Assembly: GCA_037074615.1 (NCBI GenBank)
Contig: CM073537.1
Location: forward strand, 15,023,989-15,087,988
Direction of reading: 5' to 3'
Origin: Leucaena leucocephala
Taxonomy: Eukaryota; Streptophyta; Magnoliopsida; Fabales; Fabaceae
Length of the DNA: 64,000 bases
In this document: positions 12,931 through 24,808 of the stretch, piece by piece
How positions within the stretch are numbered: position 1 is the first letter of the stretch
How the letters are laid out: every line of letters begins with the position of its first letter
Translations under genes and position numbers: made by a program
The notes under the pieces: generated by a model
Told to the model about the DNA's origin: nothing
The model's input: only the letters and a program-made list of their open reading frames with translations
Database searches by the model: none

Positions 12931-14655
12931 TTGTAAATAATACCAACGTTTAAAAAATTGGATCGGTTCATCCGACTGGGACCCAGCCTACTATCCAGTA
13001 TTGTGGGCAAAACCGGGAACCAGTCCAGAACCAGTCAAGCCAGCAAAACTAGTGAACCAGGAACTGGTATTGAACTGGCCAGAATATTTTTTATTTTTAA
13101 AAAAATCTAAATCATGTTTCTAAACTATATTTTATGCCTATCTATATATTTTAAGCATTGAAAAAGAACTAGTGGGGATATACACAAAAAATATGTATAT
13201 TTATTATAAAGCTATAAATTTTAAAATGATTATATACATTATATAAATATTACATCCCATAATTATTTCCTTTCAATTTTTTTAATTATAAATATTATTA
13301 ATTTTCTTAAATTACATTGTCATAAATCGAATAATTGTATAATGCTAACATGTCAGAATCCAAGCCCATAAGCAGCACTACTATGTCATTCCCTCTCCAA
13401 GAAGACACAAAAGAATTAAATCCAAAGATGAATGTCACAAAAATTATCGATCCATACCTTCCAAGAGTCATTAAATTTTTCTAGAGTCATTCCAAGAAGG
13501 TGGCGCAGTAACACTGGAGGCCACTGAGATGATCAAAGACAGAGGAAGTGAAAAAACCAACAGTTAAACCATAAGTAAACATAGGATGAAAGCAAGAATT
13601 GAACTCTACAGCTAAGGAAACTTTTCTACAAACAATAATAAAGAATTGGCCTACAGGCTACCCTTCAAACATAGCCCATGAAGAATATGATTCCTAAAGT
13701 ATAGATGATAAGTCCAGTTATATACTGAATAATTTAATTTAGACATGGTACATCATACCAGTATAGGATAGAATTATTCAGAATAATTATAAATGGCACC
13801 TAAATGAGCCAATTCTACAGCCTGCAGGAAACACTGAAGTGCTACCATGAGACAAAATTAGCAGCGACAGTAAACAAATTTTCACAGGTGATGCATTAAC
13901 TGTTGTTTCAGGCAATGGTATTGGAGGAAAAAGCAAAAGTGATGCATATACTAAGGAAAAGTTACATCAGTAGGCAGGTAGTAAGAATTACTTTGAAAGA
14001 AATTTCCAAATCAATGGATTAAAAACCAAAATAAAAATACAAACTGGATGATTATTTAGACATTAACTTAATCAGAATTTAACTCCAGCACCACATGGCA
14101 TTGAGTATAAAGGAACTTGATTCTTCAATTAGAAAGGCTAGCTGGATCATGAGTTAATTCATAGGTTACTACTTAGCAAAAGATTGATAAAGCATATAAA
14201 GAGGTAAACAGATTAAGTGCTCACATGAATTAGATTCAGCTGCTGAACGTGTCTCTCTTCCTTCAAGAACTTGAAAGCCCAAAAACCTTTGAAATGGTAA
14301 TAACAGGTCAATTTTTCATCAACAGAAAGAAACTTTACTACTTTGAACCAACTGATGTAATGAAAACTATATAAGTAATTAGTCCTTTCTACTTACCAAG
14401 CAATCCCTAAAAGTCCAAATATATAGAATACTGATTCCAAGCCAAAATTTTGTATAAGGGGAGGAGCGAAAAGAAGCCTGAAAGCTAACAATGTGTTAAA
14501 GGTGAATGCAGACACAGAAAGCGGAAAGAATCACAAGTTTTTTACTTTTCAACACAAGACTACAAGCTATAAATACAAACCCCATAACACTTCCTACACC
14601 CAAGCCACCAAATACAAATGCTACAGCCCGTGAGCGCTCCTCCAATGGTATTGAC

Positions 14656-15536
14656 CTGCAACTCATAATGAAAAAAACATATAAGATGGGTGAGAGATGT
14701 TAAATAATGCAAAATAAAATCAAATTTCTGACAAAACCACTCCTATAGCTAAAACCATGAAAGATCAATTGCCAAGATTGTCAAGAGATGGAAAAAAAAT
14801 ATACCGAAAAATAGTTTGCTAATGCAGCAACCTACCATTTCACAGAGAAGTTTCAACTTTCGTATTACCAAATCATGAGAATCACAAATATTCTCATAAT
14901 CTCTGATCAGAGTTTGCACAAGGACTTCTATTTGGCATAGAATATCCATAAGTTACAACTTTTATGTAGACAATGCTATGTCTCACAAGCTCCACGTATA
15001 GTATGTCATAAATGACGCCCTTCTTCATCCTCGACATGTTTGTACAGTAAGTAAGCCACATAAAGCCCTCAAGTATGAGCACCATCTATTTCTTGAGTTC
15101 AAAATTGCCTTTTACAATTTGAAATTAAGCCCTATTATTGTCAGAAGAGGATTTTAGATCTGAAATGTATTAAATATTCTGACCTATAAAGCACAACACT
15201 AGTTCAGTATATATAGTTCAGTGTGTTAACGTAGGACACTGAACTCTATTTTTGTAGTATCATGAATTGGGCCTAGGCCACTAACTTTACTTATCTGCCT
15301 ATATTAACAAGTTGCAACCCAGCTCCAAAGGGGCAAAAGAAAAGGGGAAAAAAAGAGCTTTTATTTTTTTGATATTATTTACCAGATCTTATTATTATTA
15401 GGTATTTAAAAATAATTTTAAGATTCGTAGTTATCCTCCTAGTGTCACTCAAGACCTAGAGGATCTAGAGGCCTTACACCCCTATACCACTCTATGTTGG
15501 TGGGAAAAAAAGCTTTTCTTGCCTCAGGAAACTAAC
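14656..15536. other. Transporter intron lacking an expected exon
   Basis: In PHT4;3 relatives, the exon ending in FGGR is followed by one coding for early transmembrane helices and a conserved GEGVSPSAA block before the SIPLEERSRA exon. Both strands of this 881-base stretch were read and no such sequence was found. It is AT-rich with no transposon I could define. The phases fit a missing exon: the upstream exon ends with two bases of a codon and the downstream one begins with a third base. Confidence 0.55.
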
Positions 15537-16880
15537 CTTCCGCCAAATATCTTGGCTAACCAACCCCCAGGCAATTGACTCCATGCATAACCCCAGAAGA
15601 ATGATGATTGAACCAATCCGGCCACTGACGAATTCCACCCAAATTGATAAGACATTGGAATTATAGCAACACTCAAGTTGACCTGCCCAATCAAGTAACT
15701 AATTCATAAAAGTCAGACCCCATAAACAAAGGGGAAAGCCAGCAATCCAAATTGACAGCAAATTAAACTAAGGATCTCTGGGGAAAGAAAAAGATGAGAA
15801 CTGAGTTCACAAAATTCAGCTTGTGCTTTTAAGAAAAGATAGAAAGTAAACAAGTGCTAAAGCAATTAGAAAAACAACGCTTCTAGTTTCCATCTACTTA
15901 TAATCAACTATAGGACTTGTGCAATTATATAACAGAACTACAAAAGAGTAATAACCTTATCCATGTTGCAGAATACGAATGCCAGCGACGTCGTACCGAT
16001 GAGCTTATATCTTTGGGGAAGATTCTTCCAAGGTGGCCAACGGCCATCAGAGGTCATGGGGGACACATTTTGAGCTCTCGACAGACGCTCCGAACCCAAA
16101 ACAGAATCTTTCTGCTCCATTTCGTCTTTCCGAAGTCCAGTGAGAACCTTGGCGGCAATTCTCTCACCATCTTTGACATTTTGTTGGGAGCGGGACAAAA
16201 TTCTAAACCTTAGGTGGTGTTTTGAAGGCCAACGCACCAACTGAAAGCGTTGAATAGAAGTTTTGCAAACTCGGTTGTGCGAAAGGAAGCACAAATTATG
16301 TGTTCTGGGAGTAACTTTAGCCATTTTGTTGGCTGGAAACTGGAAATTCTAAGGAGAAAGACGAATAAAAGTGGCATAAAGAAGGGGAAGAGAGTATGAT
16401 TCTGTTTCTGGGTGAAGAAAAATCCAAGGGTGGTTTCAATTGCCACGAGGACCAAAAGAGAACGTGAATTCGCCACGAAGAAGCTCATTGGTGGCTCAGA
16501 TAAGATTGGAAATGAAATATTCCGCTTGCGTGTTCTTAATATTTATTCACTATGCATGAATAGTTTTCAGCCTCAAGAAGAACTACTGTGCTTTCTGGCG
16601 GTGCAGAGGGTAGAATGTCGATAACTAAACATGCTCGGAAAATTTAAATTTGAGAAAAATTCTTGAATCGTGTATAATATATCGAGTTTGCAGATTGATC
16701 TTTTATCAGCATCTATTTTAATTTTTAATTATAAAAATTGCTAATTTTAATCTATAAAGTTTCACGAACTTCCATTTGATTTCAAATCGTTTTCACCCTT
16801 CTACATTTTTATAAATAAAATTACATAAAAGTGTAAAATTAAAATTAAAGAATAAAGGTTGAATTTAAATAAAATAAATT

Positions 16881-17131
16881 ACTCCCTCATATCTTTAATA
16901 TAATATATATTTAATTAATTTAAATAAATTAAAAAAATTAATTATTTATAATAATTGTGTATTGATTTTTTTAAAACACTTTTTATTATATATTAGAACT
17001 ATATTTTGATAAAAAATTTAATATATATAATTATATAGAAATATTTAAAAAATTATAATTATAAGAGATAAAATAAAATAAATTCTTATATTTAGTATAA
17101 ATACTGTATTTTAAATTGAGGAATAATAGAG
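16881..17131. mobile_element. Stowaway-like MITE, member of a local repeat family
   Basis: It starts TACTCCCTCATATCTTTAAT and ends near TTGAGGAATAATA, the CTCCCTC/GAGG(G) ends flanked by TA that typify Stowaway-like elements. The internal words TTAATTAATTTAAATAAATT and TATAATAATTGTGT recur near 50100 and 54680, marking a family. No coding content. Confidence 0.5.
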
Positions 17132-18593
17132 ACTCATATATTAAAAAAATATTAAAAAAGGTATCCTAATGTTAGAAGGGTCCACATCTAAAAAAGATAC
17201 TCTTGTATTAAAAAAATATTAATATTTTTTTATTTTAGGATTAACTCGAGGTGAGGTAAGGTATAAGTAGAAATTAATATTCAAATACTCCTAATTTAAC
17301 TAAAAATAAAAATGAACTAAATAATTAGAAAAAACTTGAAGATAAAGAACATAAGAACACATAATTTTTTTTTTAAACATCGCTCCATAGTTGGAAAAAA
17401 TTTAAACAAATCCCTAATTACTTTTATTGATATGGTATATTCAATTCATACATTAACACTATCAAGGTTCAATTTAACTTATTAAATAGATATTCATAAA
17501 TAAACAGGTGGACTTTGTAAGTCACACCACTAAAATGACCCTCAATATCACCATGCATGTAGCATAATAGGACATATAAAAATTATTTTGAATATATTTT
17601 TTTTAATTTTTTTTATTAGATCATGTGGTGCCCCAAAACGACTATTTCTTTTTTCCATTTCCATCAATAGAGATAAAAGGTTTTTTTTTTTGGTGCAGAT
17701 AGTAATATTTGCCATAGTAATAAACTATTAAAGTATTTTTAAGCACATTTTCCTACGCCAAAATTCCCATGCAGACAAGCTTGCTGTAACTATGTATTGA
17801 AACTTAGTTTTGTACCCAAGAAAATGGACTTAACAAGGATCAAAGCTCCTGTCGACATGAGTATTAAACTTTTGATATCATTATCGAGCATCAAGTCAAC
17901 TCAATCAAACAAGCGACCTCTTGATCCTTCTCATAAATGGACAAATGGAAACATTAACAACATACCAGAATAGAAATCCGCAGCTTTTACTTTAATATTT
18001 CTTTTGACATTTAGCAGTAGAATAAGTCGCATTATGTAAATTCAATAGTCTAATACAGAGAAAATTACATCTAGCAATACTCACTCAAGATTGAATCGTT
18101 TTCAAATTGAATAAATTACACTACACGACTCTCTCCAACGGCTTCTGTTACAAATTCAATATCCTACTCCCCCCTATTAAACTATAATCAAAGTAAAGTT
18201 CAAAGTGCCCTATGGCCGGAACTAAATAAAAGAAAAAATTGCTGCAACTCCACCTTCCCAAGGTGTAGTAAAGGAAATCATATAGAGTATTATAGAACTT
18301 TGAGGTCCTGGAACGTCCAAGCATAATGAAAATAAATAACTGTTTTCAAGAAGTCCAATGTTGAGTTCGAACTCTTCAAGTAGAAAGAAACACCTGCAGA
18401 ATAGGTAAGCCAAGGTTCAGTTTTAAAGAGGGAAAGCTATAGTCTTGTATTATTTTATGAACTAAGAAAGACTAAAGCAAAACCAGGGAAGTGAAGTATA
18501 TGTAGACAATCATGAAAATAACTGGAGGTTGCTGTGCATAGTATTGAATTGCATGGCCTGGACGCAATTTCAGGTGGTTCAAAACTATAAATA

Positions 18594-18749
18594 TGTCAGT
18601 AGAGTTGCGCAAGAGAGAGAATAAGTAGAGAGAGAGACTGAATATTATTTCACAAGACACCTCTTACATTTACTAATATCTCTATTTATACTAACAAACC
18701 TCCCTAACCAACTACTAACCCTTTTAGTTAACGTAACCACCACGTAACA
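18594..18749 (-). mobile_element. Short solo-LTR-like unit
   Basis: On the minus strand the stretch begins TGTTACGTGG and ends CTACTGACA, giving TG...CA termini. It contains GTATAAATAGAG followed by a CT-rich tract, the promoter-leader layout of copia-type LTRs. At 156 bases it would be TRIM-sized. No second LTR, primer-binding site or matching target duplication was found, so it may be a solo LTR or a coincidence. Confidence 0.35.
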
Positions 18750-19149
18750 TATGTCCATAAAACAAATGCAACATGGGATCATTAGTCCCTCAGCTAACTG
18801 TTGAAACTGAATCATGAACAATGATAATAATGTAATTTCTCAGTAGTTATGCATGATCAAACTATTTATAGCAACAGCTATCGAATCTAGGACGCTAATA
18901 CCATTCTCCATGTACCATGTGAATCACAATAGAAGGATGATGACAGGAATTAATGAAAAATGTTTTTTTCAAGGACCTAACAATAGTTAGTAGCCACTTT
19001 TGGATCAATCCACATAGAACCTAAGTAATGAATACTGTTCTCATGAAAATCTATGATGTCACCTCCACCCAGGTGCAACCTTCTGATCGAGAATCAAATT
19101 GCACTCAATTTTCTGTACTATTGCTCAAATCAGAGCAGCTCGATGGACA

Positions 19150-19425
19150 ACCGTGCATGTTATTGGGAAGAGGTGGTCATTGACATGATCAACCATATAT
19201 ATGACATCGTGGTAAAGAATGAAAATTTAACTAAATACATTTCTTAATGCAATACATTATCCTCCCAACCACATGTGCAACATTATCCTCCCAACCGTGC
19301 ATGTTATTGGGAAGAGGTGGTCATTGACATGATCAACCATATATATGACATTGTGGTCAAGAATGAAAATTTAACTAAATACATTTCTTAATGCAATGCA
19401 TTATCCTACCAACCACATGTGCAAC
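19150..19425. repeat. Tandem duplication, period 144 bases
   Basis: The block beginning ACCGTGCATGTTATTGGG at 19150 recurs at 19294. The two copies match over about 132 bases with only a few differences (for example ATCGTGGTAA versus ATTGTGGTCA) and end with ACATGTGCAAC at 19281 and 19425. Such near-identity implies a recent event. It is non-coding as far as I can tell. Confidence 0.9.
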
Positions 19426-19787
19426 ACAATCAAGAATAAATTAGGGATAAATTCATAGTGCACAGTCAATGGAGTATTAATGTATGCTGAGAAATTTCCT
19501 GAAGGAAAATGTCAAATACTACAGCATTTTATTGATGAACAAACATAAGAAACGTTTCCCATGCATCAAATTCTTATTTAACAGGAATGCAATATTAGAA
19601 GACAAATCATGAATATTATTGTGTTAAAATGAAGAATCAAAGTCACAACTAAAATCAATAAACAATACATTTTATCAGTGCCGGGGTCCTCAATTACCTT
19701 TAGATGACGAAATAGCATTACAAGTGAAGGATAAGTGTGAGGAAGTACTGGCTCTGTAATTGTCCATCAACTTGCACAAGAAGCAGC

Positions 19788-22045
19788 TCACACAAGCTCC
19801 AAGGCATGATAAATTTTTGAAACTCGCCTCCTAAATAAGGTTTCCAAGCGAAATGAAGGAACTCCACGCTGACACTTTTTAGCTTCATACATCTCATTCC
19901 ATGCTTGTACTATTTCATCAATTTTGAATTCTAGACCTGTAAATAAAATGTGTTAGTATACATACATCTATTCAGCAATTAAAAAAAAATTTAACTTGAG
20001 CACGTACCATCTGTAGTAGTATTATTTGAACAGTGGTTCTTCAACATCACAGCTATATCTGTTGGAGAAGCTCCAGCAAGTTTAAACTTCTCAACAGCTA
20101 CTTCCAGAGATTCATGCCATACTGGTAACCCAACTTTGAATTCCACAATTGAACGCTCATATAGCAAGGTACCCCACAGCAGATTTATTTGAGAGTTCAT
20201 ATTTGCAGCCTGTGCAGCAATTTCATCTGCTGATAGATCTTCAAACATTCCATCCAACCCCATGTCATGTAAAAGTAATTTGACATCCTTGGATTTGGAG
20301 GCTTCAATAAACCGATGCTCCTCTGACTGTTCCCATAACTGCATTCCTTTTTCCATATTATCTTCAGCATAGTTGTAAAGCTGAAGAACATGAGCAGAGG
20401 GCCATGTCGATGAATCAGCACCACTGCTGATTGCATTATAATACCAAGAAAGTTTTGCTTGCTCAAATTGTTGTTGCCCCAGAGCCACAAAGCCTTCATA
20501 AAAATCTGATTTCATTTGAATGGCTGCTTCATATTTTTCTCCTGCTTTTTTATATTCTTTCTGTGCCCAGTCATATGCACTTTTGATTTGTTCATCTATG
20601 TGCTTCTTAGAAGAATCTTCACTAAAATACACTTTCTTCCTTGCCCTAGACATGTGAACATTTCCCCAGTTGAACAACGCTAGAGCTATCATCTCTTGGA
20701 ACTTATCTCCTGCCATGTCAAATAAGCCTTGTGCTTCTTCACTTGTAACTGTCTCCTCCATAGCCTCAGAATAGAGCTTCATCCCAAGCTCATGAAAATT
20801 CAAATATCTATCAGATTCAAATCCAACATGGTTTTTGAATAGCTGGGCAAACCGGATTGTCCAATCCTCAACACAAGATGAGTTTATCACATCATTTTCT
20901 TTCAACATGCATCCATCCTCTGGTGCTTTACTGACAGGAGAGTTTTGCACCTCCATTTTGTTAAGTTTCTGGAAGAATGGATCCTGCTCAGGGGTAACTT
21001 CAACAATGTACAGCCGGATTGAACCTTGTGATCCTGCAGAAGTTTCAGCCCATCTTAATTCAGAATCAGAAGTGATTGTGACCAAATCACCTTCTTGGTC
21101 TCTGTACTTGACAAGAACTGCTCCTAGGCTTGGGAAACGGTCACAGATAACTTCTCTTAACTGCAAAAGGCTGCAATTAATAGGCAATTCAGCCCATCTT
21201 ATGTCCTCACCAAAAACAAGTTTTGCTGTTTTCTTAGGTATATCATCTCTTCTACCATTAATTGTTTCCTCCACAACCTCCTTAACATCGGCCTTCTTCT
21301 CATTAATTTTTTCCTTGGCCTTCCTTTTTGATTTCTTCCCAGCCTTCTCAATATTGTCCTCAACCTTCTTCTCTTCAAATTTCTCCTCATCTTTTTTTTC
21401 TCCAGTTTTATTATCAATGGTCTTCACCTCAACTTTGTTGCTCTTCTTCTTGCCTGTCTTCTCTTTCGCTGCTTTTTCTGGAGGCAAAGCATAAGAGGGT
21501 TGAACGTAATCAGGAGGTAACTCAATCACTGTATCATTCACTCTTAATCCCTTCTCCTCAAGTGATTTTTCCACCCTTTCAGAAATCTCCAATGCCATGA
21601 TATTATTTGGTTCCATGTTCAAAATGGTACTAACATCTCTCAGAGCTAAATCCAGTCTATTTAAACCTTCATAGCACCTTGCCCTCTTCAACAGTGCCTT
21701 ACTGTATTTTGGTGTAACCTCAAGGGCTAAATTGCATTCATGAATTGCCCTGGGGTACTCACCAAGTCCCATCTGCATGTAGCATGCTGCCATGTTACTC
21801 CGGAGATATGACACATCTATATGATTTTTCGGAAGAAACTTGAGAGCTTTCTCATATTTTATCAAGGCTCCTCCATTGTCCCTCTTTTGGAATAGCTTGT
21901 TCCCCTCATCCTTTAACTCCTGAGCCATGGATATGAACACCATGGTATCCTTATCGTATGCTTTGGGGCCACTATCTCCAGCTTTGCTTTGATTCCCGCC
22001 ATCATCACTTGATCTATCTCCCACTTGTTCCTTTTTCTTCCCCAT
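19788..22045 (-). CDS. CLMP1/Phox-like protein: TPR repeats plus PB1 domain
   Basis: In Arabidopsis this family (CLMP1 and Phox1-4) comprises TPR-PB1 proteins, with roles reported in chloroplast positioning (CLMP1) and chaperone binding. Two coding exons: 22045-20008 and 19936-19788 (donor G|GTACGT, acceptor ACAG), 2187 nt and 728 aa. Without the splice the first exon would end in a spurious CSS tail. After splicing the protein continues GLEFKIDEIVQAWNEMYEAK and ends HALELV, as in the family. N-terminal TPR repeats at about 40-155, a Lys/Glu-rich low-complexity linker at 190-270, a PB1 domain at 272-352 with the acidic KYRDQEGDLVTITSD motif (313-327), then an alpha-helical C-terminal TPR-like region. 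The start is the first ATG (MGKKKEQ). No lesion was seen. A short decayed relative of this gene lies at 46.5-46.8 kb. Confidence 0.93.
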
Positions 22046-23348
22046 TTGGAACCCGAAAATCCAACACCAAGGAAACTAAAACACGGAAACTGGCAATACT
22101 TCTTTTCAGACAACACTGACAGGCCAATGGCTACTTTTCTAAATAAATCAAGTGCATCCAACAGATGACCAATCTAAATCAATAGAGAAGACCTTCTACA
22201 CGAAGACTACAGGGTAATAAATAACTTCAAACAATTTGATCGACTCAACAATAAAAGGACATAAGCAGATCGTAGCCAAGCTAACAAGCTCTATAGAGCA
22301 GAACCCTTACACTAATATTAAACTTCTGGTAGCAGCTTCAAGAAAATAACTTCAAAACCCAAAGCTCCACTCTTGAAATTGATTGATAGGGTTGCCCTCT
22401 GATCGACAATAGTTGAAAGTACGAGATTTAAACACTGCCTATTAGAACTTGTTCTTGGTTATACAGATAACAGCTCAAATTCAAAGAAAAACAGAGAGAT
22501 ATGCTTAACGAAACCAGAAATATCTCTCTGTTTTGCCAGAACAAGAAATAAAAGACTCGGAAACTTGACAAGAAAAAGAAACTTATCTGGATGACAGAGA
22601 AAGCTTCAACTTAACCGGAAAACCCAAAAAAATGACGAGAGCTAGAATGTGTCGAGGGAAGAATTATGGGAAACGGAAGAAACTCAAACCACGTTGTGTT
22701 ATCCTTTTGTAAACCACAAGGCTTCCGCATCCTTGCCGTGAACGCCACAAAAAGCAGAGAGAACACGGATAATGTAATACTACAAACTTGGAAATCTGAA
22801 TTTCCCGAAATGCAAAATATTCCCTAGTTGAGAAAAACAAAATGAGAGAAAGATGGTGGGTCCCATATATTGGACGATTCCAATTTGCCTGGGAAAAAAC
22901 TAGTGTGGGAACGGGGCTAAATCAGCCAATGTGACTCACCCAGATGCCAAATCCAAACATTCTGAAGTATTTTAATGTTTTTGTGCTGCTTCTGTTTCGT
23001 TTGGATGAGGAGAGGAGAGAGAAGGATGATTCATCGAGGCATGACGGTTAGGGTTTTCATAAAGAACGTCATTGGATTTTTCCGCAAGTTAATTGACAAT
23101 AACGACTCATTTCATTAGAGACCCTTTTCTATGATATGATTTCCAAATTAAATTATACATCATTTGTTCGTTGTGGCTATTTATTGATTGGATATAACGT
23201 CATCTAATCATGTAAGTTATAAAATCATGTTATGTCATGGATAAAAAAACATATTTTTATTTTGTTGTTTTTCTAGTACTTCTAACACTATATTTTTATT
23301 TATAGTACATTGATATCCAGCACCTAAAACTAAAAATAAGATTAACAT
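22046..23348. other. 5' flank of the CLMP1-like gene
   Basis: This is the likely leader and promoter of the minus-strand gene. There is an imperfect hairpin around 22492-22535, where AGAGAGATAT is matched by ATATCTCTCT. I see no other gene and no clear core promoter motif I would defend. Confidence 0.4.
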
Positions 23349-24762
23349 TACTACAAAAAAAAATATTTATTGCAGTTTTAGGAGTGACATCAATACTATC
23401 TCGACATAATAAATTGAAAGATTCTATAGCGGTTGTACTATTAATCGTCATAAAATATCATTAAGCTAACTATCCACTAGAATTAGGAATACAGGCTGAC
23501 CCGCTAAAAATAGGCCAGCCCGCCTCTAGCCCGCCAATTAGAGGGACGGGTTGTGTAGCCCGTCCCAAAATCGGCTGGCAAAATGTCAGCCCGAGCCCGC
23601 CCCCTCTTAGTGGCGGGCTGGCGGCCACTTTTTTTTTTTAAATTTTTAAAATACTAATAAAAAATTTCTAATGCTATATTAGTATAGTAAAAAAATTATT
23701 AATATTATACTCTTAAAAATTTCTATTTTTGATAAAAAAAATCTCAAATTTTATAACTATAACTATAAATAAATATTAACATAATATTAAATAATTATAA
23801 TATGTAAACATATATTAACAAATAAGTAATCATCTTTACTAGTATTCGATAATAGGAGTATTCAAAATAATATTTAAATAAAATAAATAATAATATTAAA
23901 ATTAAAAAAAAAAAAGCGGGCTGGGCGGGTTGACAACCCATCCAAAAATGAAATGCCAGCCCGAACCCGTCCCCCTAAGGTAAAACAGGCCCAACCCGCC
24001 GACTGGGCCCGTTTTACCAGCTCTACTATCCACTATCAACCACCATGGTCACCCTCGTCATAAATATCAAACCACATATGAAGAAGAAGTAAAAGATTTA
24101 ATGAAGAAATTGAAAATCCAGAAGCTTCTGTTATTGTAGCTCTTCGAGTTTTTTCGAACAAGGTTCGTCCACCACCACCCACCGTCAATTGCCACGGCTA
24201 CCCTTGTCGAAAGTATCGAATCAAAATTGGAGAAAAAGTCGAAGATCTGGTACAGAATTTAAAGATCCAGAAGTTTCTGCTATTGAAACTCTTCAAATCC
24301 TTTCTCACAAAATGAAGAAAATATTCGAATTAATGTAAGGTTGAAGGAGTAAAGAGAAAGATGGCGAAAAGAAAGAAAACTTAAGAATAAAAATAGCGAG
24401 CATGACAACAACTGAGTGGGTGTGACACCAGAAACTAGAAGAAATTATCTATCTTCAGTTATCATTAAGGTTTAAAGGGGGTAAGAGTTGGGGACTATGA
24501 AATTGTGAAATTGATTGTCACGAAAGGGTTCAAAACTTCTGAAATCTTTTTACAGTGCTTTCACAAAAAACTGCCATAAATAACCGTAGTTTTACAAAAA
24601 ACACTGTAGGAAAAATCTTTTTATAGTGGTTATTTGAAAAATCATAATAGAAAGTAAATTTTCATCGACTTAATTACAAAAATGCCATAACATTTTTTTC
24701 ACAACATTTTCTGATTTAATCGTCGTAAAGCGGTGCCACGAAAGCTATATGTTCTAATAGTG
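23349..24762. mobile_element. Non-autonomous CACTA-like element
   Basis: The left end TACTACAAAAAAAAA and right end TTCTAATAGTG (CACTATTAGAA in complement) match plant CACTA termini. Subterminal motifs such as ATAGCGGTTGTAC, CGTCATAAAAT, TATAGTGGTTATTT and ATCGTCGTAAAG resemble the subterminal repeats of such elements. I could not confirm a 3-bp target duplication. A hAT-type element sits inside it. No transposase was seen. Confidence 0.5.
23478..24025. mobile_element. hAT-type non-autonomous element with 8-bp target duplication
   Basis: The element starts TAGAATTAGGAATACAGGC and ends with the complement of TAGAGCTGGTAAAACGGGC. It is flanked by perfect 8-bp direct repeats CTATCCAC at 23470-23477 and 24026-24033. 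Both ends are GC-rich with repeated AGCCCG/CGGGCT words, the middle is very AT-rich. It has no coding capacity and is inserted into the CACTA-like element, so it is younger. Confidence 0.85.
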
Positions 24763-24808
24763 TGGGGTGCTAGATACAATTGTAAAATCACATCTGGGGG
24801 GTGATGGA

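Larger units (their letters stand above)
5999..16324 (-). pseudogene. Probable anion transporter 3, chloroplastic (PHT4;3-like, MFS), apparently broken
   Basis: PHT4/ANTR proteins are 12-helix MFS carriers of the plastid envelope moving phosphate and related anions (family knowledge). Recognised coding exons, 5' to 3' on the minus strand: 16324-15956 (Ser/Arg-rich transit peptide, then RYKLIGTTSLAFVFCNMDK), 15682-15537 (VNLSVAIIPMS, SSFFWGYAWSQLPGGW), 14655-14581 (EERSRAVAFVFGG), 14477-14397, 14286-14225, 13513-13458, 12594-12479 (HFCGSWGHYTCLSWLPTYF), 9025-8989, 8314-8220, 7917-7776, 7673-7622 (CTHQDVSPEYASILL), 6377-6291 (GITNTVGAVPG) and 6100-5999 (stop). Lesions: the exon expected between 15537 and 14655, about 50 codons covering early helices, was not found. 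Exons 8314-8220 and 7673-7622 each lack one T relative to the conserved frame, the first giving an immediate TGA. The donor after 8220 reads GG instead of GT. Other exons and phases are intact. Either a recent pseudogene or, for the single-base gaps, sequence error. Confidence 0.75.
16325..19787. other. Intergenic region upstream of the transporter and downstream of the CLMP1-like gene
   Basis: It contains the transporter 5' flank (16325 onward), a Stowaway-like MITE (16881-17131), a short LTR-like unit (18594-18749) and a 144-base tandem duplication (19150-19425), each listed separately. The remainder is AT-rich and I see no gene. Confidence 0.5.

Noticed and set aside
13440..13530. Possible frameshifted copy of the APP-containing transporter exon
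   Set aside because: The real exon with that motif is 14477-14397. This stretch is a separate short exon (13513-13458) that reads in frame once the acceptor CCTCCAG is used.
20835..21494. 219-codon open frame on the plus strand
   Set aside because: It lies entirely antisense to the CLMP1-like gene and mirrors its Lys/Glu-rich linker as a Ser/Phe/Leu-rich product; no family match.
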